A stretch of 60,627 nucleotides of DNA from the NCBI GenBank assembly GCA_001662425.1, contig BDDC01000177.1:31966-92592 (forward strand), in the 5' to 3' direction. The DNA is from Chlamydomonas sphaeroides. Its lineage: Eukaryota; Chlorophyta; Chlorophyceae; Chlamydomonadales; Chlamydomonadaceae. The notes under the pieces were generated by a model. The model searched no databases. It was not told where the DNA came from and was given only the letters and a program-made list of their open reading frames with translations. A program made the position numbers and the translations under genes. Shown in pieces: positions 33,701-45,111 of the stretch. Positions within the stretch are counted from its first letter, which is position 1. Each line of letters opens with the position of its first letter.

Positions 33701-36700
33701 ACGAGCGGGCCGCGCCGGCGCCGGCGCAGTGGCCCGAGCCACGATGTGGCGCCTCGCAGGCCGGGACAGGCACGCCCGCGCCCGCGCCCGCGCCTGCGCC
33801 CGCGCGGCTGCTGCCGCGTCCAGCGCCGCTGGGTCCTGCGGCCGCCGCTGCTCTGTCGCCTCCGGCTCCACGGCCGCGCACCGTGGTCACTGACTGGCGG
33901 CTGTTCCTGATCCAAGGTGGAGCTGCGGCACCGGGGCCCCGGGGAGGGGGGGCAGTGAAGGGTGTGGTGGGCGCGCTGGCGCTGGCGAGGGAGCGCAGGT
34001 CACGGCGCTTGGGCCCTGGGGCCAGGGGCGGGTGGGCCAGGGCCCAGGGGCCTGCCGGGGGTCTGTCGGCGAGCTCGCACGCTGCCACACGGGGGCAAGG
34101 GCTTGTGGGCGCACGGCGCGGCGCCCGCCAGTGCAGCCCGCTTGACGTCTGCGGCATTACTGCTACCCAACAGCAAGCCCTTGCCGGGTGCGCATACCCC
34201 CCCACCCCACCCCCGCTGCGAGCTTGGCCCTGTCCCTGGCGTGGGCGGGCCCGACCCTGTCCCCGGCCCGGCCCTGTTCCTGTCGCCGGCCCGACCAGAG
34301 TACTGCGACGGCGGCACACTACGGCACGCTGTGGACCAGGGGCGCCTGTTCAAGCACCAGGGCGAGCAGCGCGGCGAGCGCCTTGCAGCCGAGGCCGCGC
34401 GTCGCGCTGCCGCTGAGGCGGAGGCGGAGGCGCAGGCGCGTGCTGCGGCGGAGGCCCGGGCCGCGGCGGAAGGGCGGCGACAGCTGCCGCCGCGCCGCTT
34501 CAGCCTGCTGCCCACGGTCGCGGACGATAGCCCCGGCCGCGACAGCTTCCCGGCTGCTGCAGCTGGCGGGGCGCGGCCGTCGGGGCGGCCGCTGGCGGCG
34601 CCGCCAACGGGGCTCGCCCCAAGCGTCCCCGCTGCCGCCTTGCGGCCGCTGTCGGTGGCGTGCAGGAACGGCTCCGCGGACGGCGGCACCGCCAATAGCC
34701 TGGCTGACTCCTTCATGGTGCACCTCAGCGGACAGCTGGTGGCGGTGCTGGCGCCGCCGCACGCCGCCGCCGCCGCCGCCGAGGCCCCGGCGGCGCTGCA
34801 CGGAGGCGCCGGCGCCAGCCCTGCCGCGCAGCGACTGTCGTACCTGTACGGGCACATGGAGGGCCACCTGGATGGACAGTACGGCGCTGCCACGCTGGTG
34901 AGGGGTGGGCCGGGGGTTTTGCGGGATCCGAAGAGACGTGTGGTTTCGGCATTGTGGTTTTAAATGTTCAATCGCGCCAGGGGGCGCCATGCGGCTGCAC
35001 CGCACGTGACCGCGTGCGAATGTGGCGGGTTGTGGGAGGCGGCACGAGCGGCGTGCGGCGTGCGCCTTCACAGCTTGACAGCGCCCAACCTAGGCACGCG
35101 GTCGCAGCCATTGGGCCTGCCGCTGTAGCCGCTAACACACTGTGCCTGCCCCACCCCGACTCCCCGGCTTGTGGCATGGACACGAGTTCGTTGACCCCTC
35201 GGCACGTTGCTTCCCCGCCCGCAGGACTCTGCGCTGTTCGGCACTGAGACCGGTACCCAGCCCAGCAACTGCAATGGAGCCACCATTGCCCTCTCCACAA
35301 CCGACTCCAACGCCTTCACCGGCTACGTCAGCACCTCCGCCAGCATCTTCGACGCCGCCGCCGCCGCCACCGGCAGGGCCGCCGTCGCTGCAGCGGCAAT
35401 ACGCAGCGGCGGCGGCACCGCCGGCACCGGTCCGCTCCGTCCCAGCGGCCTTGGCCTCAGCGAAGCTGCGGCTCCCGGCGGTGCCAGCGCGCAGGGTGTT
35501 GATGCCGATGGCGGCACCGTCAGCACTGACGCCGACGGCGAGGGCGAGGGCGGGTCTACGGAGAGCATCCTGTTCGTGGCGACCGCGAGTGCCGTCACCG
35601 ACGAGGGCCCCGGCCTGCAGGCCATCTTCCCCCAGCCCCGCTCGGCAGCGCCCTGCCAGTCCGGGCCCGCCGCCGCCCTGCCCGCCGGCCCCTCGGCGAC
35701 CTCCGGCAGCTCCGTTGCGCCTCCACCAGCCACCCCCGGCCCCAGGGTGAGCCCTGCGCGCCAGCTGCCGCCGCGGGCGGCGGCGGGCGGCGGCGGCGGC
35801 GGCGGCGGCGGTGTTCGGCCGCGCGGGAGGCCGCCGCGGCCGCTGCCGGAGCTGCCCGAGGACCTTGCGGTGGTGGTTGGCACGGCACTGGGCATCGCCA
35901 GTGGGGTGGCCTACCTCCACAGGTGAGGAGAGGGAGGTTTCGGGAGGAATGAGGATGGACCACTCCTGCCCCCGTCACGGTGCTGCGCGTGTCTTGGCGA
36001 GGCAGTGCTGCCTCCATGGGAACGTTGGTGGGCGCTGCCGGCAGCTGCTGGCGCTGCTGCGGCTGCCGCAGCCCCGCTTTCCTCTGCCCCCGACTCCCTG
36101 TGCGGCCCCTGTGCGGCCCTCCTCCCCCGCCCCAGCCGCTCCATCCTGCACGGCGACCTGTCCTCCAACAACGTGCTGCTGCTGGACGGCCGCGTGCCGG
36201 GGCAGCCCGTCGCAAAGGTGCGGGGCCAGGGCGGGGTGGGCTTGGTACGTGTCATCCGACAAACATGCTGTGGCTGCACGCGTGGGTGTCGTGCTCGTGA
36301 TGTTCAGCTCGGTATCTGGGGGCCCCCAATGGGAGCGTCGCGGTAGGCAGCCGCTGCCGCATCACTCGTCGGCCCTGCTGCCTCCCTCCCGCCCTCCCTC
36401 CCTCCTGCCAATCTCTCGCCCGTCCTCCCTCCCTCCCGGACCGCCCACAGATTACCGATTTTGGGCTCAGCCGGCGGCTGGACCCCGGACAGGGCGCGGC
36501 CACAAACGTGAGGCTGTGGAGGGGCGTGTCGTTGCACGCGATCCCCACCTGCCTTTTGCTGCCGCTGCCCGCCCTCCACCACGGCGCCGTCCTCCGCTCC
36601 CTCCCACCACTCAGCGCCGCTGCCCTTCGCCCTCCTGGCCCCCGTCCATCCATCCGGCATCTGCGCCCCCTCCCCTCCCTCCCCTCTGTGCCCCCTCGCA

Positions 36701-38547
36701 CCCCAGGTCCTGCACGGCACGCCCTACTACGCCGCCCCCGAGGGACCCGAGCAGGGCGAGGCGGGCTTGGCCTCTGACGTGTACTCGGTGAGTGGGACCG
36801 GACGAGGCTGTGGCAGCTGGGCGTGCTGCTGGGCGTGGGAGCTCTACCGCGGCGACCCGCCCTGCCCAGGCCGTGCCAAACCCAACCCTTCCCGCCCCTT
36901 CCTTTCCCCCGCCCTTCCCCGCAGCTGGGCGTGCTGCTGTGGGAGCTCTACCACGGCTCTCCGCCCTGGCGCGCGCTGCACCGGCCCAAGCAGCCGCTGC
37001 AGCCGCCCCCGCCCCCGCCGCTAGCGCCCGGCTCGCAGCAGCCCCAGCCCCAGCCCGGCGCGCTCGACGGCCGCAGTCGGCCGCTGTTCGACCCCGACAC
37101 CGCCGCCGAGGTGCTGGGCGCCGCCAAGCGCCGCGCCAAGGCCGCCGCGCTGGCGGCGCTGGCGGAGGGCTACTGGGACGACCCCTACTACCAGCTGCGG
37201 GCCAGCGAGGTGCTGGCCGTGGCGCCGCACTGCCCAGCGCCGTACGCGGGTGAGCGGGAAGGGCACGGGAGGGAACGCAGCGGCGGCGGCGGCGGGTAGC
37301 CGCCATCGGCGCCCCACCTTTCCTTTCCGCCCACGGCTGGGCGGTCACGTGGGCGCCGCCCTGCTACTTTAGGGTGCCCTGCTACCCTTTAGGGCGCCCT
37401 GGGCTCTCAGGCAACGCGGACGCTCTCCTCCTGCCACGCTCTCCTGCCTGGAAGCCACCCGCCGCTCCCCGTGTCTCCTCCGCCAGACCTGGTGCGGGCC
37501 TGCCTGCAGCCGGAGCCGCAGCGCCGCCCCAGCGCGCGCAGCGTGGTCAAGGACCTGCTGCGCATGGAGCGGGGGCTGGCGGCGGCCGCGGCGTCTGCGG
37601 CAGCACCCTCGCGCCTGGCCTCGTCCATGCTGGTGAGCGCTGGGGAGCATGGGAGGCGTAGGGGTCGGAGCGGGACGGTAAACGTAAGAGGGGAGGGGAG
37701 GGCAGGCGGGATGGGGTACGTCTCGAGAGGGCAGGAGAAGGCAGGAGGAACGGCAGCAGTGGCAGGGGAGGCATTGACTGTCTATGAGTACGCAGGAGGT
37801 AGGGACGGCGAGGCCGCTGGCAGGCACTGGCAGGCGGGGCGCCCTCAACCCCAGCCGTCGCACCGCTGCCGTCCTTTCTTCCCTCCCTGGCCCCAGGCTG
37901 GCCCACCCATGGGGGCAGTCATGGCCCTCACGCGCCGCAACGTCGGCAGCGGCACCCAGGGTCGGCTCGACGCAGGGGAGCTGCTGGAGGACTACGACGC
38001 AGCCGCAGCAGCCGTAGCAGCAGCCGTCGACGCAGTCACGGCCATGCCGTCCGCGGCCGGCGCGTCGGCGGCTGCGGGCGCCGCCGCGCGCGCTCGCGCC
38101 GAGGGCGACGCGGCGACGCTGGCGGCGGTGAGCGACGCGCAGGTGGCCCGGATGGGGCGGGTGTCGGTGGCTCTGGACCTGGACTTGGGCTTGGATCTGA
38201 CACCAGGGCTGGGCGCCAGCCGGAGCCATGGACAGGGGCGGAGCCAGGGGCAGAGCCAGGGACGCAGCCAGGGACGGAGCCAGGGGGAGAGCCAGGGGCA
38301 GGGCATGTTCCCTGCTCCGCGCACAGCGGGGGATGGCTACTTGGACTGCCAGCTGGAGGCGCCAGCTTCCCCTGGCACGGAGGCAGGCGCGGTGGCGGCG
38401 GCGCAGACGCCGTCGGTGTCCGCCGCCGCCAGGGGCGCAGCAGGCGGCGTGGCGGCGGCGCCGATGGCAGGCGGCGCCGCCGGGCCGGTGGCGTCGTCGC
38501 GGTCGCGACTGGGGCTGTCCGCGGGCGAAGTGCAATCGCTGAACTGA
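27714..38547 (+). CDS. Single-pass receptor-like protein kinase with large kinase-domain insertions
   Basis: Exon 1 (27714-27873) encodes a signal peptide (MTDVRRVLPASRLLLALQL...) and joins in phase to GSILVKDGTLTDV. The ectodomain, spread over about ten exons to 31900, is rich in beta-strand repeats and NxS/T sequons (NVS, NTS-like) and is not a recognised family. One membrane segment (GVVVGVVVAATAGLTVAAAL, near 32035-32095) is followed by Arg-rich stop-transfer. The kinase domain has a Gly-loop GSGSYGVVYG (32809-32840), VAVK lysine (33003), alpha-C Glu in IKEAALCCTMRHVNVV, hinge FLIQEYCDGGTL, catalytic loop ILHGDLSSNNVLLL (near 36145-36185), ITDFGLSRR (36450-36475), GTPYYAAPE (36716-36745) and LGVLLWELYHGSPPW. 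HGD replaces HRD, so it is a non-RD kinase. Low-complexity insertions split the domain before the hinge and between alpha-D and alpha-E. The tail has SQG repeats. TKL-like; ligand unknown. Confidence 0.85.
29035..29160. repeat. About 30-bp minisatellite in a receptor-kinase intron
   Basis: Four imperfect copies of a unit like GGGAGAGGGCCTGCGGGAAA followed by AGGGGCAAT. They are purine-rich on the plus (transcribed-sense) strand and sit after the exon ending VDVDIAAG. Confidence 0.85.
30331..30402. repeat. Heptanucleotide repeat (TGAGCCC)n, about 10 copies
   Basis: Perfect tandem TGAGCCC units in an intron of the receptor kinase gene, directly before the exon starting ALRVVRSCPQLL. Confidence 0.97.
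32441..32472. repeat. (CCCG)n microsatellite
   Basis: About eight CCCG units in the short intron between the juxtamembrane exon ending FELDLVK and the exon encoding KISAILKRVNTESAEFNLR of the kinase gene. Confidence 0.95.
38227..38306 (+). repeat. Coding SQG(R/Q/E) repeat in the receptor kinase tail
   Basis: Tandem 12-bp units (CAGGGACGGAGC-like) in the last exon encode SHGQGRSQGQSQGRSQGRSQ and continue similarly, a short basic/polar low-complexity segment after the kinase domain. Confidence 0.9.
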
Positions 38548-39105
38548 GCAGCGGGCCCTGTGTAGGAGCGGGTCGGGCGTCATCGGGTGTCATTGCTAGG
38601 AGACGCGGCCTGGCATACCGTACTCTAGCGGCACGGGGTGCCTACCGTCGGGGCTAGGCGATCCCTAAGACGGGCCGCGGCCGGGGCGATGGGCTGTTGG
38701 CCGCGGGCTGTGTTGCGCCTAGGTACCAACGGGGTGGACGCCCGGGGGCGGCTGGGTGGCCGAGCTTTGCAGGGGCAAGAGGGGATAAGGGTGATTTGCT
38801 ATTTGGTGTTCCGGTGTCACCGGCGGGATGCTGCACACTGGGGCGAGGTCTGCGTGGGGCTCGAGGCTGGGCACTGTGTTTCGCTGGCTAAGGGTGGCTG
38901 CGGCTGCTGGAGATGATGCTGGGTGGAGCTCGAGGCGAGCTCGTCACGCTGGCGCGGGGGTAAAGCGACGTGAGGGAACCCCGCGTGCTGCCGGCTGTGG
39001 GGGTTCCGGAGGGGTGCGCGGGGGGCATAGGTTGTGAGGCTGCCGTGTCGGTCGGTCGGGTGGGGTGAGTGGGGTGCGGGCGCAGGCCCGGACTGCGCGA
39101 GGTGG

Positions 39106-39139
39106 CTGTGCGGCTGTGCGGCTGTGCGGCTGTGCGGCA
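39106..39139. repeat. (CTGTGCGG)n array, about four copies
   Basis: Four consecutive perfect 8-bp units in intergenic DNA downstream of the receptor kinase gene. Confidence 0.95.
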
Positions 39140-39953
39140 CGACGTGAAGTGCCAGGGGCCGACTGCACTTTGCACTGGGGTTAGGGGCCCGGCCCCTAGG
39201 TATGACAACACCTCGATGCGGTGGATGTGGCTGGTGTGTGTTCGTAATAATGAATGTATCCCCGACACACGACGCCCTGGGGGATTGGCTTGTTAGCCGT
39301 GCGACAGGGCAGGCAGGGATGCGGCCGAGAGCGGTGCACCAGTGCGGGAGCGAAGCCCAAACGCCACCATAAGCAGGTTCGACATCCCGGCCCGGCCCGG
39401 TGTGTGTGTGTTTGTGTGTTTGTGTGCGAAGACTGCAGCACTGGGGCGCGCGCTGCTACTGCATACCTAAGACCCGCCCCCGCTGTGGGGAAGCGGTGTG
39501 TGATGCTCGCCTGGCGCGGAACAGCGCGGAGGGGCGGAGCGTGAAGGCTGGGAGCAGGGCGCCGCCCGACAACAGGGGCTGGCGGGTGCTGCGAGCAAGT
39601 GCAAAGGCCGAGTGCGACGGCCTGTGGGCGGCCGAGGAGGGAGGGTGTCGGCCTGCAGCTGCACGAGGGCTGCGGCCGCGGGCTGCTGAGGGATGGTCGG
39701 AGGCTGCAGGCTGAGGGCTGGCGGAGGGCTGGCGGCTGTGATGCACGTGCATCGGTGCCGCCGCAAGCAGGCCGCGGGACAGAGCTGGGCGGGTACTGTA
39801 CACGGGTGGACGCGGGCATGTGGTCGACGCCGTGAGCTGGAGCTGCGTGGGTTGAGGGTCGCTGCATGCGTAGCGAGGAGGGGCGATGGCGGTGACGTGC
39901 CGTTGGCCGCTGCTGGAGCAGAAGGCCGCCGCTGTGTGGGGTGCCGTAAAGGG

Positions 39954-40003
39954 GCCTCTTTGGGGGGCGAGCCATGCACCCATGCGCAGCTGGGACAGGT
40001 TTT
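39954..40003 (-). repeat. Dispersed repeat, copy B (5' part only)
   Basis: On the minus strand it reads AAAACCTGTCCCAGCTGCGC followed by ATGGGTGCATGGCTCGCC and CCCCAAAGAGGCC, nearly identical to copies A and C. Homology stops after AGAGGCC, so this copy is shorter. Confidence 0.8.
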
Positions 40004-41045
40004 AGTTTGCAGGGCGACGGCTCGATGGCTGCGCGGCTGCCTGCCTTCCTATGTGTATCGGCCAGTCGGTTGGTGCCGCCGGCGTTGCTGCATTGCAAGT
40101 GTGAGCCTTCATGCTATCGACGGGCTAGCAGGGCCCAGCATCGCACATGTGTGTGTGGGCATACGGTTGGCTCGTGCTCGAGGGGAGCTGTCGACATGCA
40201 GTTGCGGCTGCCTCCGTGTGCAACCCAAATGTGATCGATACCTGTTGGCAGTGTTGGGGCGGCCATGCGCCCGCGGCTGTCTGCTGGGGGCTGAGCCGGT
40301 CTTGTCCAATCCGTGTGGTCGACGGTGCCGGGCGGCTGCGCTGCAGGCACACTCACCTGCTTAGCGCACCTCAGGTTTGTTGTCAATTGTCTTGTGCCGG
40401 TGTGTGGGTTCCTGCACCGTGACCTGAGCAGCTCACTGGACGCCCATTCGTCGTACTGGTCGCCAACTCATCGTGCGGTATTGTGGAGGTTTGCCGCCCC
40501 TGGTGGACCAGCAGGCGGCACTGGACGCGTTGGCAGTCAATGTGAAGGGGATGTCGCGAGGGCGAGTAGGCACGGGGGCAAGGGAAGGGAGTACACGGTG
40601 TCGTCAGCGAAGGTTGGGGCGTGTCCAGCGTGGACACGCGGGCTCGACAGACGAGCTGGTCGTCGCGCGGGGCCACCAGGGGCCAGTCGGGGTCATTACA
40701 TGCACACGACATCTGCATGTGTGCCGTGCTGTAAAGTAGCAAGCCAGCGTGCATGTAGGGTTCGCCGGGGCCCGGCGGGGGCGGGGAGGGCTGGGGGCAC
40801 GTTCGGTATCGCACGCCCGCACGCTCGGCTGGACCTGTGCGCGCACCCTACCCTGCACAACGCTGCCTATAGACACGAGCGACACACACACGCATAACAC
40901 AATAACAACGCGCAAAACGCAGCTGAGTGTTGTTCAGCACGCCTGATCGGTGCATGGCCAGCATAGCAGCCTTGCGATGATGCAGAGACTGCTTGGACTC
41001 TAGCAGGGCGTCGCGCGTCTGCAGTAGATCGAAGTTGGCGCACCA

Positions 41046-44000
41046 ATGGCGTCGCCGTTCCAGGTGCGGCGAGCTTTAAATTGCAAGCAGTAATGCGCTT
41101 GGAGTGCATAAACAGCATCAGATGGCGCTGCTGGCAAGCGTTAATGCAGTGAACTGAAATTGGCGCGACGTTGCTCGCAGTTCGGTGGGGCGCCAGCGGC
41201 ACCACCTGCAAGTCCCTTTGGATTCTCAACAGCAAACACTGCAAACGCCGCGGGCGCTAGCTCCGCCCCTGCATTCGGGGCCGCCGCATCCGCGCCCTCG
41301 TTTGGCACCGTGAGCTCCACGCCAGCGGGCTTCGCCTTCGGAACATCGGCGGCAGCAGCCCCTGCGTCGACGCCCGCCTTCGGCGGCGCGTTCGGCGCGG
41401 CAGCGGGCGCCAAGCCGGCTTTCGGAGCGGCTGCCCCAGCCTTCGGCGCCAGCACTGGAGGCGCCTTCAGCTTCTCCTCAGCGCCCGCTGCCAGCGCCCC
41501 TAGCATGTTCGGCGCCACCTCAGCCCCGGCCTTCGGTGCTACCGCCGCCGCGCCCTCGCTCTTCGGCGCCGCGTCGTCGGCTTCGGCCTTTGGTGCCGCA
41601 TCATCTCCGTCGCTGTTTGGCGCGGCAGCCACGGGCACCACCGCCTTTGGTGCCTCGCCAGCCACCGGCGGCCTCTTCGGAGGTGCGCCACTGCGACCCC
41701 CTGGGCTGCACACCTTGCACAGGGTCGCGCCCCATTGCCCCAGCCCTGGCCCGCGCAGCCCTGGCCCTGCGCGCCGCGCCAAAGCCCTGTGTCAATCGCG
41801 ACTGGCCGTGCACTCGGCACGGCCCGGCTTTAAAGCCCTCACCGCCCGTGGCTAGGCCGTCCCGCACGGCGCTCGACTGCCTTCCCCGGCTCAGCACTGA
41901 CCCCTCCCCCGACCGGGCGCGGGGCCGGCGCCCCTGCCGCAACAGTGAACGCAGGACAGCTGACCAGCCCCTTCATTGCCCTTGCCCCACTCCGCCCGTG
42001 CGGCAATCCCTTCCTCGCCTGGCCCGCTCTTTGCCTTCTCAGCCCCCGCCGCCAACGCCGCCAACATCTTTGGCCAGCCGCAGCAGCCAGGCCAGGCCAC
42101 CACCAGCCTGTTCGGGGCGGCGCCGGCGCAGGTGGGGTGTCCGGGTCGCGGCCGGGCCGAGACAGCTGGGGTAGGGGCAGCTGCATGGAGGCCGGGCAGG
42201 GCGCTGGAGCTCACGGTCTCCACCGTGACCGCAAGTGAGAGAGCACGAGATGCCACAACCCAAAGAAAATACAAACCGAGACGCCCGTGGTTTCCAATCC
42301 TCCATGCTGCCCCGCGCTGCGCCCCTCCGGCCCCCTACTTTGGCAGACTACCGGCGGTGCGGTCGCTCTGCCCGCCCTGGTGGACCCCAGCGGCCTCACG
42401 CAGGTGCGGGCGGCGGGGCTGGGGCCGGCAGGCGGGGTCCAGGTGGCGGCAGGAGGCAGCAGGCGCGTGCGGGCCCCTCCAGCCGCAGCGTGGGCATGCT
42501 GGCGCCGGCCATTGGACCTCCAGCCGGGCTGCGGGCTGCGGGCTCCTCACCGGACACACATGACAGAGCTGTCATGTCGGCACCCGCCCGTGGCGCCGAG
42601 CAGCTGGCGGTGTGGCTCCGCTTGTCCAGCGCCCGGGGGCCCGTCGCGTCGCCAACCAGCTCGCCCGCCCCTTCAGCAGCCTGCGCCTGCGCGGCTCTCT
42701 TATCCCCTGCTGCCCTGAACCCCTGGTGCACCCCCTCCCTGGCGTCAGGACGACGCGGTGCGGTCGCTGTCGCGACTGGCGGCCGCCTACACCCCCAGCT
42801 CGCCCGATTACCGCTTCCAGGTGGGCGCAGGCGCAGGCAGCCGTCCAGGACCGCACAGCATGTGGGCAGCCGGTCCCTGTGGGGTACGGCCCGCTGGCGC
42901 GCCTGCGACGGGGATCGCGGCCCCGCTGCGCCGCTGGCTCCCCCCGCCGATGGAATTTCGTGCCGCCGCCACCCTTCCGGCCTCGTAGACGCTCTTTGCC
43001 TCGGTGGTGGAGCGGCCCGAGCAGCGCAGCAAGCCGCCGCCCCCCGGCGCCCCGGGCGCGCCGCCGGGCGGCGTGGTGGTGGACGAGAACCGCTGGCGGG
43101 CGGCGCTGGCGGCCATCGGGGGCCCCAGCAACCCGCAGAAGTAGGCCGGGGCGGAGGGCAAGGCGCGGCGGGTGCCGCGCTCGCAGCAGCCCGCCGCTGC
43201 CTTGCCGGTGCCGGTGGTACCGGTGTGTTAGCGGCGGCCCTTGGTCCAACCGGCCCCCATCTGCCCCTGCCTGCCCCACTGCGCTGTGCCTCTGCATCCC
43301 CACCCCACCAGGCTGTGGCCGGTGGCGGCCAACGGCTTCCGCGACCTCAACCAGCGCTCGCGCATGCAGGTGGGTACGGCTGCACGCACCGCGTGCGCTT
43401 GCGCTTGAGCGTTTGCAAAAAGCGTTGCACGTCAGACAACTGCAGGGTGGCTTCCAGTAGCGTTGCCGCGTCCAGGGCCTCCAGGCCCGCTGCTGTGGAC
43501 ACGAGTCCACGTTCGCTGCCTGCCACGGCGTGTTGCCTTCCCCCCTGCAGGCGGAGGCGGTGGCGCAGAACGCGGCACGGCTGCGTGAGCTACAGGTGCG
43601 ATCTGGGGTTCTTGGGTGGGGCGGGGGACACGCGCTGCTCGGAACCCGCAACCCGCAGCCCAGACCGCCGCCGCCCCGCCAGCCCCGCCACCTCACGTAT
43701 TCGCCTCGAGCCACCCCCACCCCGCCGCACTGCCGCTGCCCCACCCCTCCATGCTCGCCCTCCACCCCGCCGCCCGCCTCAGGACCGCGCCGCCGCCATG
43801 TCGCGCCGCGCGGCGGGCGAGTTCCGCTCGCGCGTGGCCTCGCTGCAGCGGCAGCACACGGAGCTCAGCCACAAGCTGTTGTGCGTGTTGCGCTGCGTGG
43901 ACGGCCTGGAGAGCAGGCTGGCGCTGTCGGCGGGGTGAGAGCGCGGCGCGAGAGAGGGGCTGGGGGCGGCCGCAAGGCAGGCACGTAGCGAGGTGCCCAG

Positions 44001-45111
44001 GCTCCCGGCACGGCCCGGCAGCAGGGCAGCAGGCGCGGCGCTCCCGGGGCTGCGGTACCCTGGCAGCTGCGCAGCCGTCACCTGGGCCCGCAACCTACAC
44101 ACCACTGACGCATCTACGCCTCCGGTCCGGCCCCTCCCTCCCATCGCCGCAGCTACAACGCGCAGCAGTCGAGGCAGCAGGTGGCGGAGCTGTCGCGCCA
44201 GCTGGGCCGCCTGGAGGAGGCGCTGGCGCCGCCCGCGGCGGGCGCCGGGCTGCAGCGCCGGCTCGAGGTGCGGCACGGGAGGGGCCACGAGAGGGTGCAC
44301 GGGAGGGGCAACGAGAGGGGCTCGCGGCGCGCGAAACAATGGGGCCAGTAGGCGTGCCTGTGTCGACTGCTGGCGCCAGCTTCCGCGCAGCTTCCACTGG
44401 TGCCACGGCTGGCCGCCCTCGCTGAGGCCCCCCAACGGCGCCGTGCCCCGACCTCGCGGCCCCTGTGCAGGCGGTGGCTGCGGCCGCGCGCATGCGCGCC
44501 GGCGGCGCCAGCGGCGACGGCCTCTCCACGGTAGGCTGGGGGACGGGGCGGGGGCAATGCGGCCCGGCGGCGCGCTAGAGCTCCAGCGGCAATCCTCGGT
44601 GCGCATTGCGGTAGCCCATGCGTCATCCATGCCCGTGCCTCACGCCTGCCTGCCCTCTCCCCGGCCCCGCAGGTCAAGTTGGACGAGCGGTCGCAGTCGC
44701 AGCTGTTCGCAGTGCTGAGCGATCACGCGGAGGCCATGCGGCAGCTGCAGGTGGGGCCGCCGCGCGCCCGTGTGTTCAGAAACAGGGACACTTAGTCAAC
44801 ACGACGTCGTGTGTGTGCGTGCGCGGCTGCTGGCATTCGGCTGTTTGGTGTGCGACCACCAGCTGGCTGCCACCGTGCGCGGCCCCGGAGCGAGGACCCA
44901 GGGCAGTTGGCCTGTCCCGCTGCAAGCGCCAATGCCACCACCACCCGCCCCGCCCGCTCCCAACACGCAGGCGGTGCTCAAGGGCGACGAGCTGGACGTG
45001 GAGGTGCTGCGGCGCCTGGCGGGAGGGGGCCCGGGCGGCAACGGCGGCGGCATGGGCGGCGGCGGCGGCGGCTCGGTGGCCAGCGACGCCAGCACCGCGC
45101 TGCGGCTGTAA
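41046..45111 (+). CDS. NUP54: Nucleoporin Nup54 (central channel FG nucleoporin)
   Basis: Component of the Nup62-Nup58-Nup54 complex in the nuclear pore channel; its FG repeats bind transport receptors. Exon 1 (41046-41063, MASPFQ) splices in phase to 41181 (FGGAPAAPPASPFGF). Exon 2 encodes about 165 residues of FG repeats (AFGA, SLFGA, MFGA, LFGG). It ends in phase 1 at 41682 and joins 42043 (APAANAANIFGQPQQ). The conserved Nup54 helical region follows in small exons: LSRLAAAYTPSSPDYRFQ, LFASVVERPEQRSKPPP, ENRWRAALAAIGGPSNPQ, LWPVAANGFRDLNQRSRMQ, AEAVAQNAARLRELQ, and then long coiled-coil exons (RVASLQRQHTELSHKLLCVL; QQVAELSRQLGRLEEAL; QLFAVLSDHAEAMRQLQ; GDELDVEVLRRLAGG). The stop follows a Gly-rich tail. 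A TGTAA near 45529 lies about 420 bases downstream. The length and domain order are normal for the family. Confidence 0.92.

Larger units (their letters stand above)
38548..41045. other. 2.5-kb intergenic region with repeats, no supported gene
   Basis: Follows the receptor kinase stop and precedes Nup54. It holds a tandem CTGTGCGG array (39106-39139), a TG-rich microsatellite (about 39402-39428) and dispersed repeat copy B (39954-40003). Open frames on both strands look compositional and show no splice-linked homology. The last 200 bases before 41046 are A/T-richer and should contain the Nup54 promoter. Confidence 0.5.

Noticed and set aside
38548..41045. Several 100-300-codon open frames between the kinase and Nup54
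   Set aside because: No splice-consistent continuation, no recognisable motif, and composition follows local GC content.
42235..43938. Plus-strand open frame of about 570 codons
   Set aside because: Runs through several Nup54 introns and reads its exons in the wrong frame.
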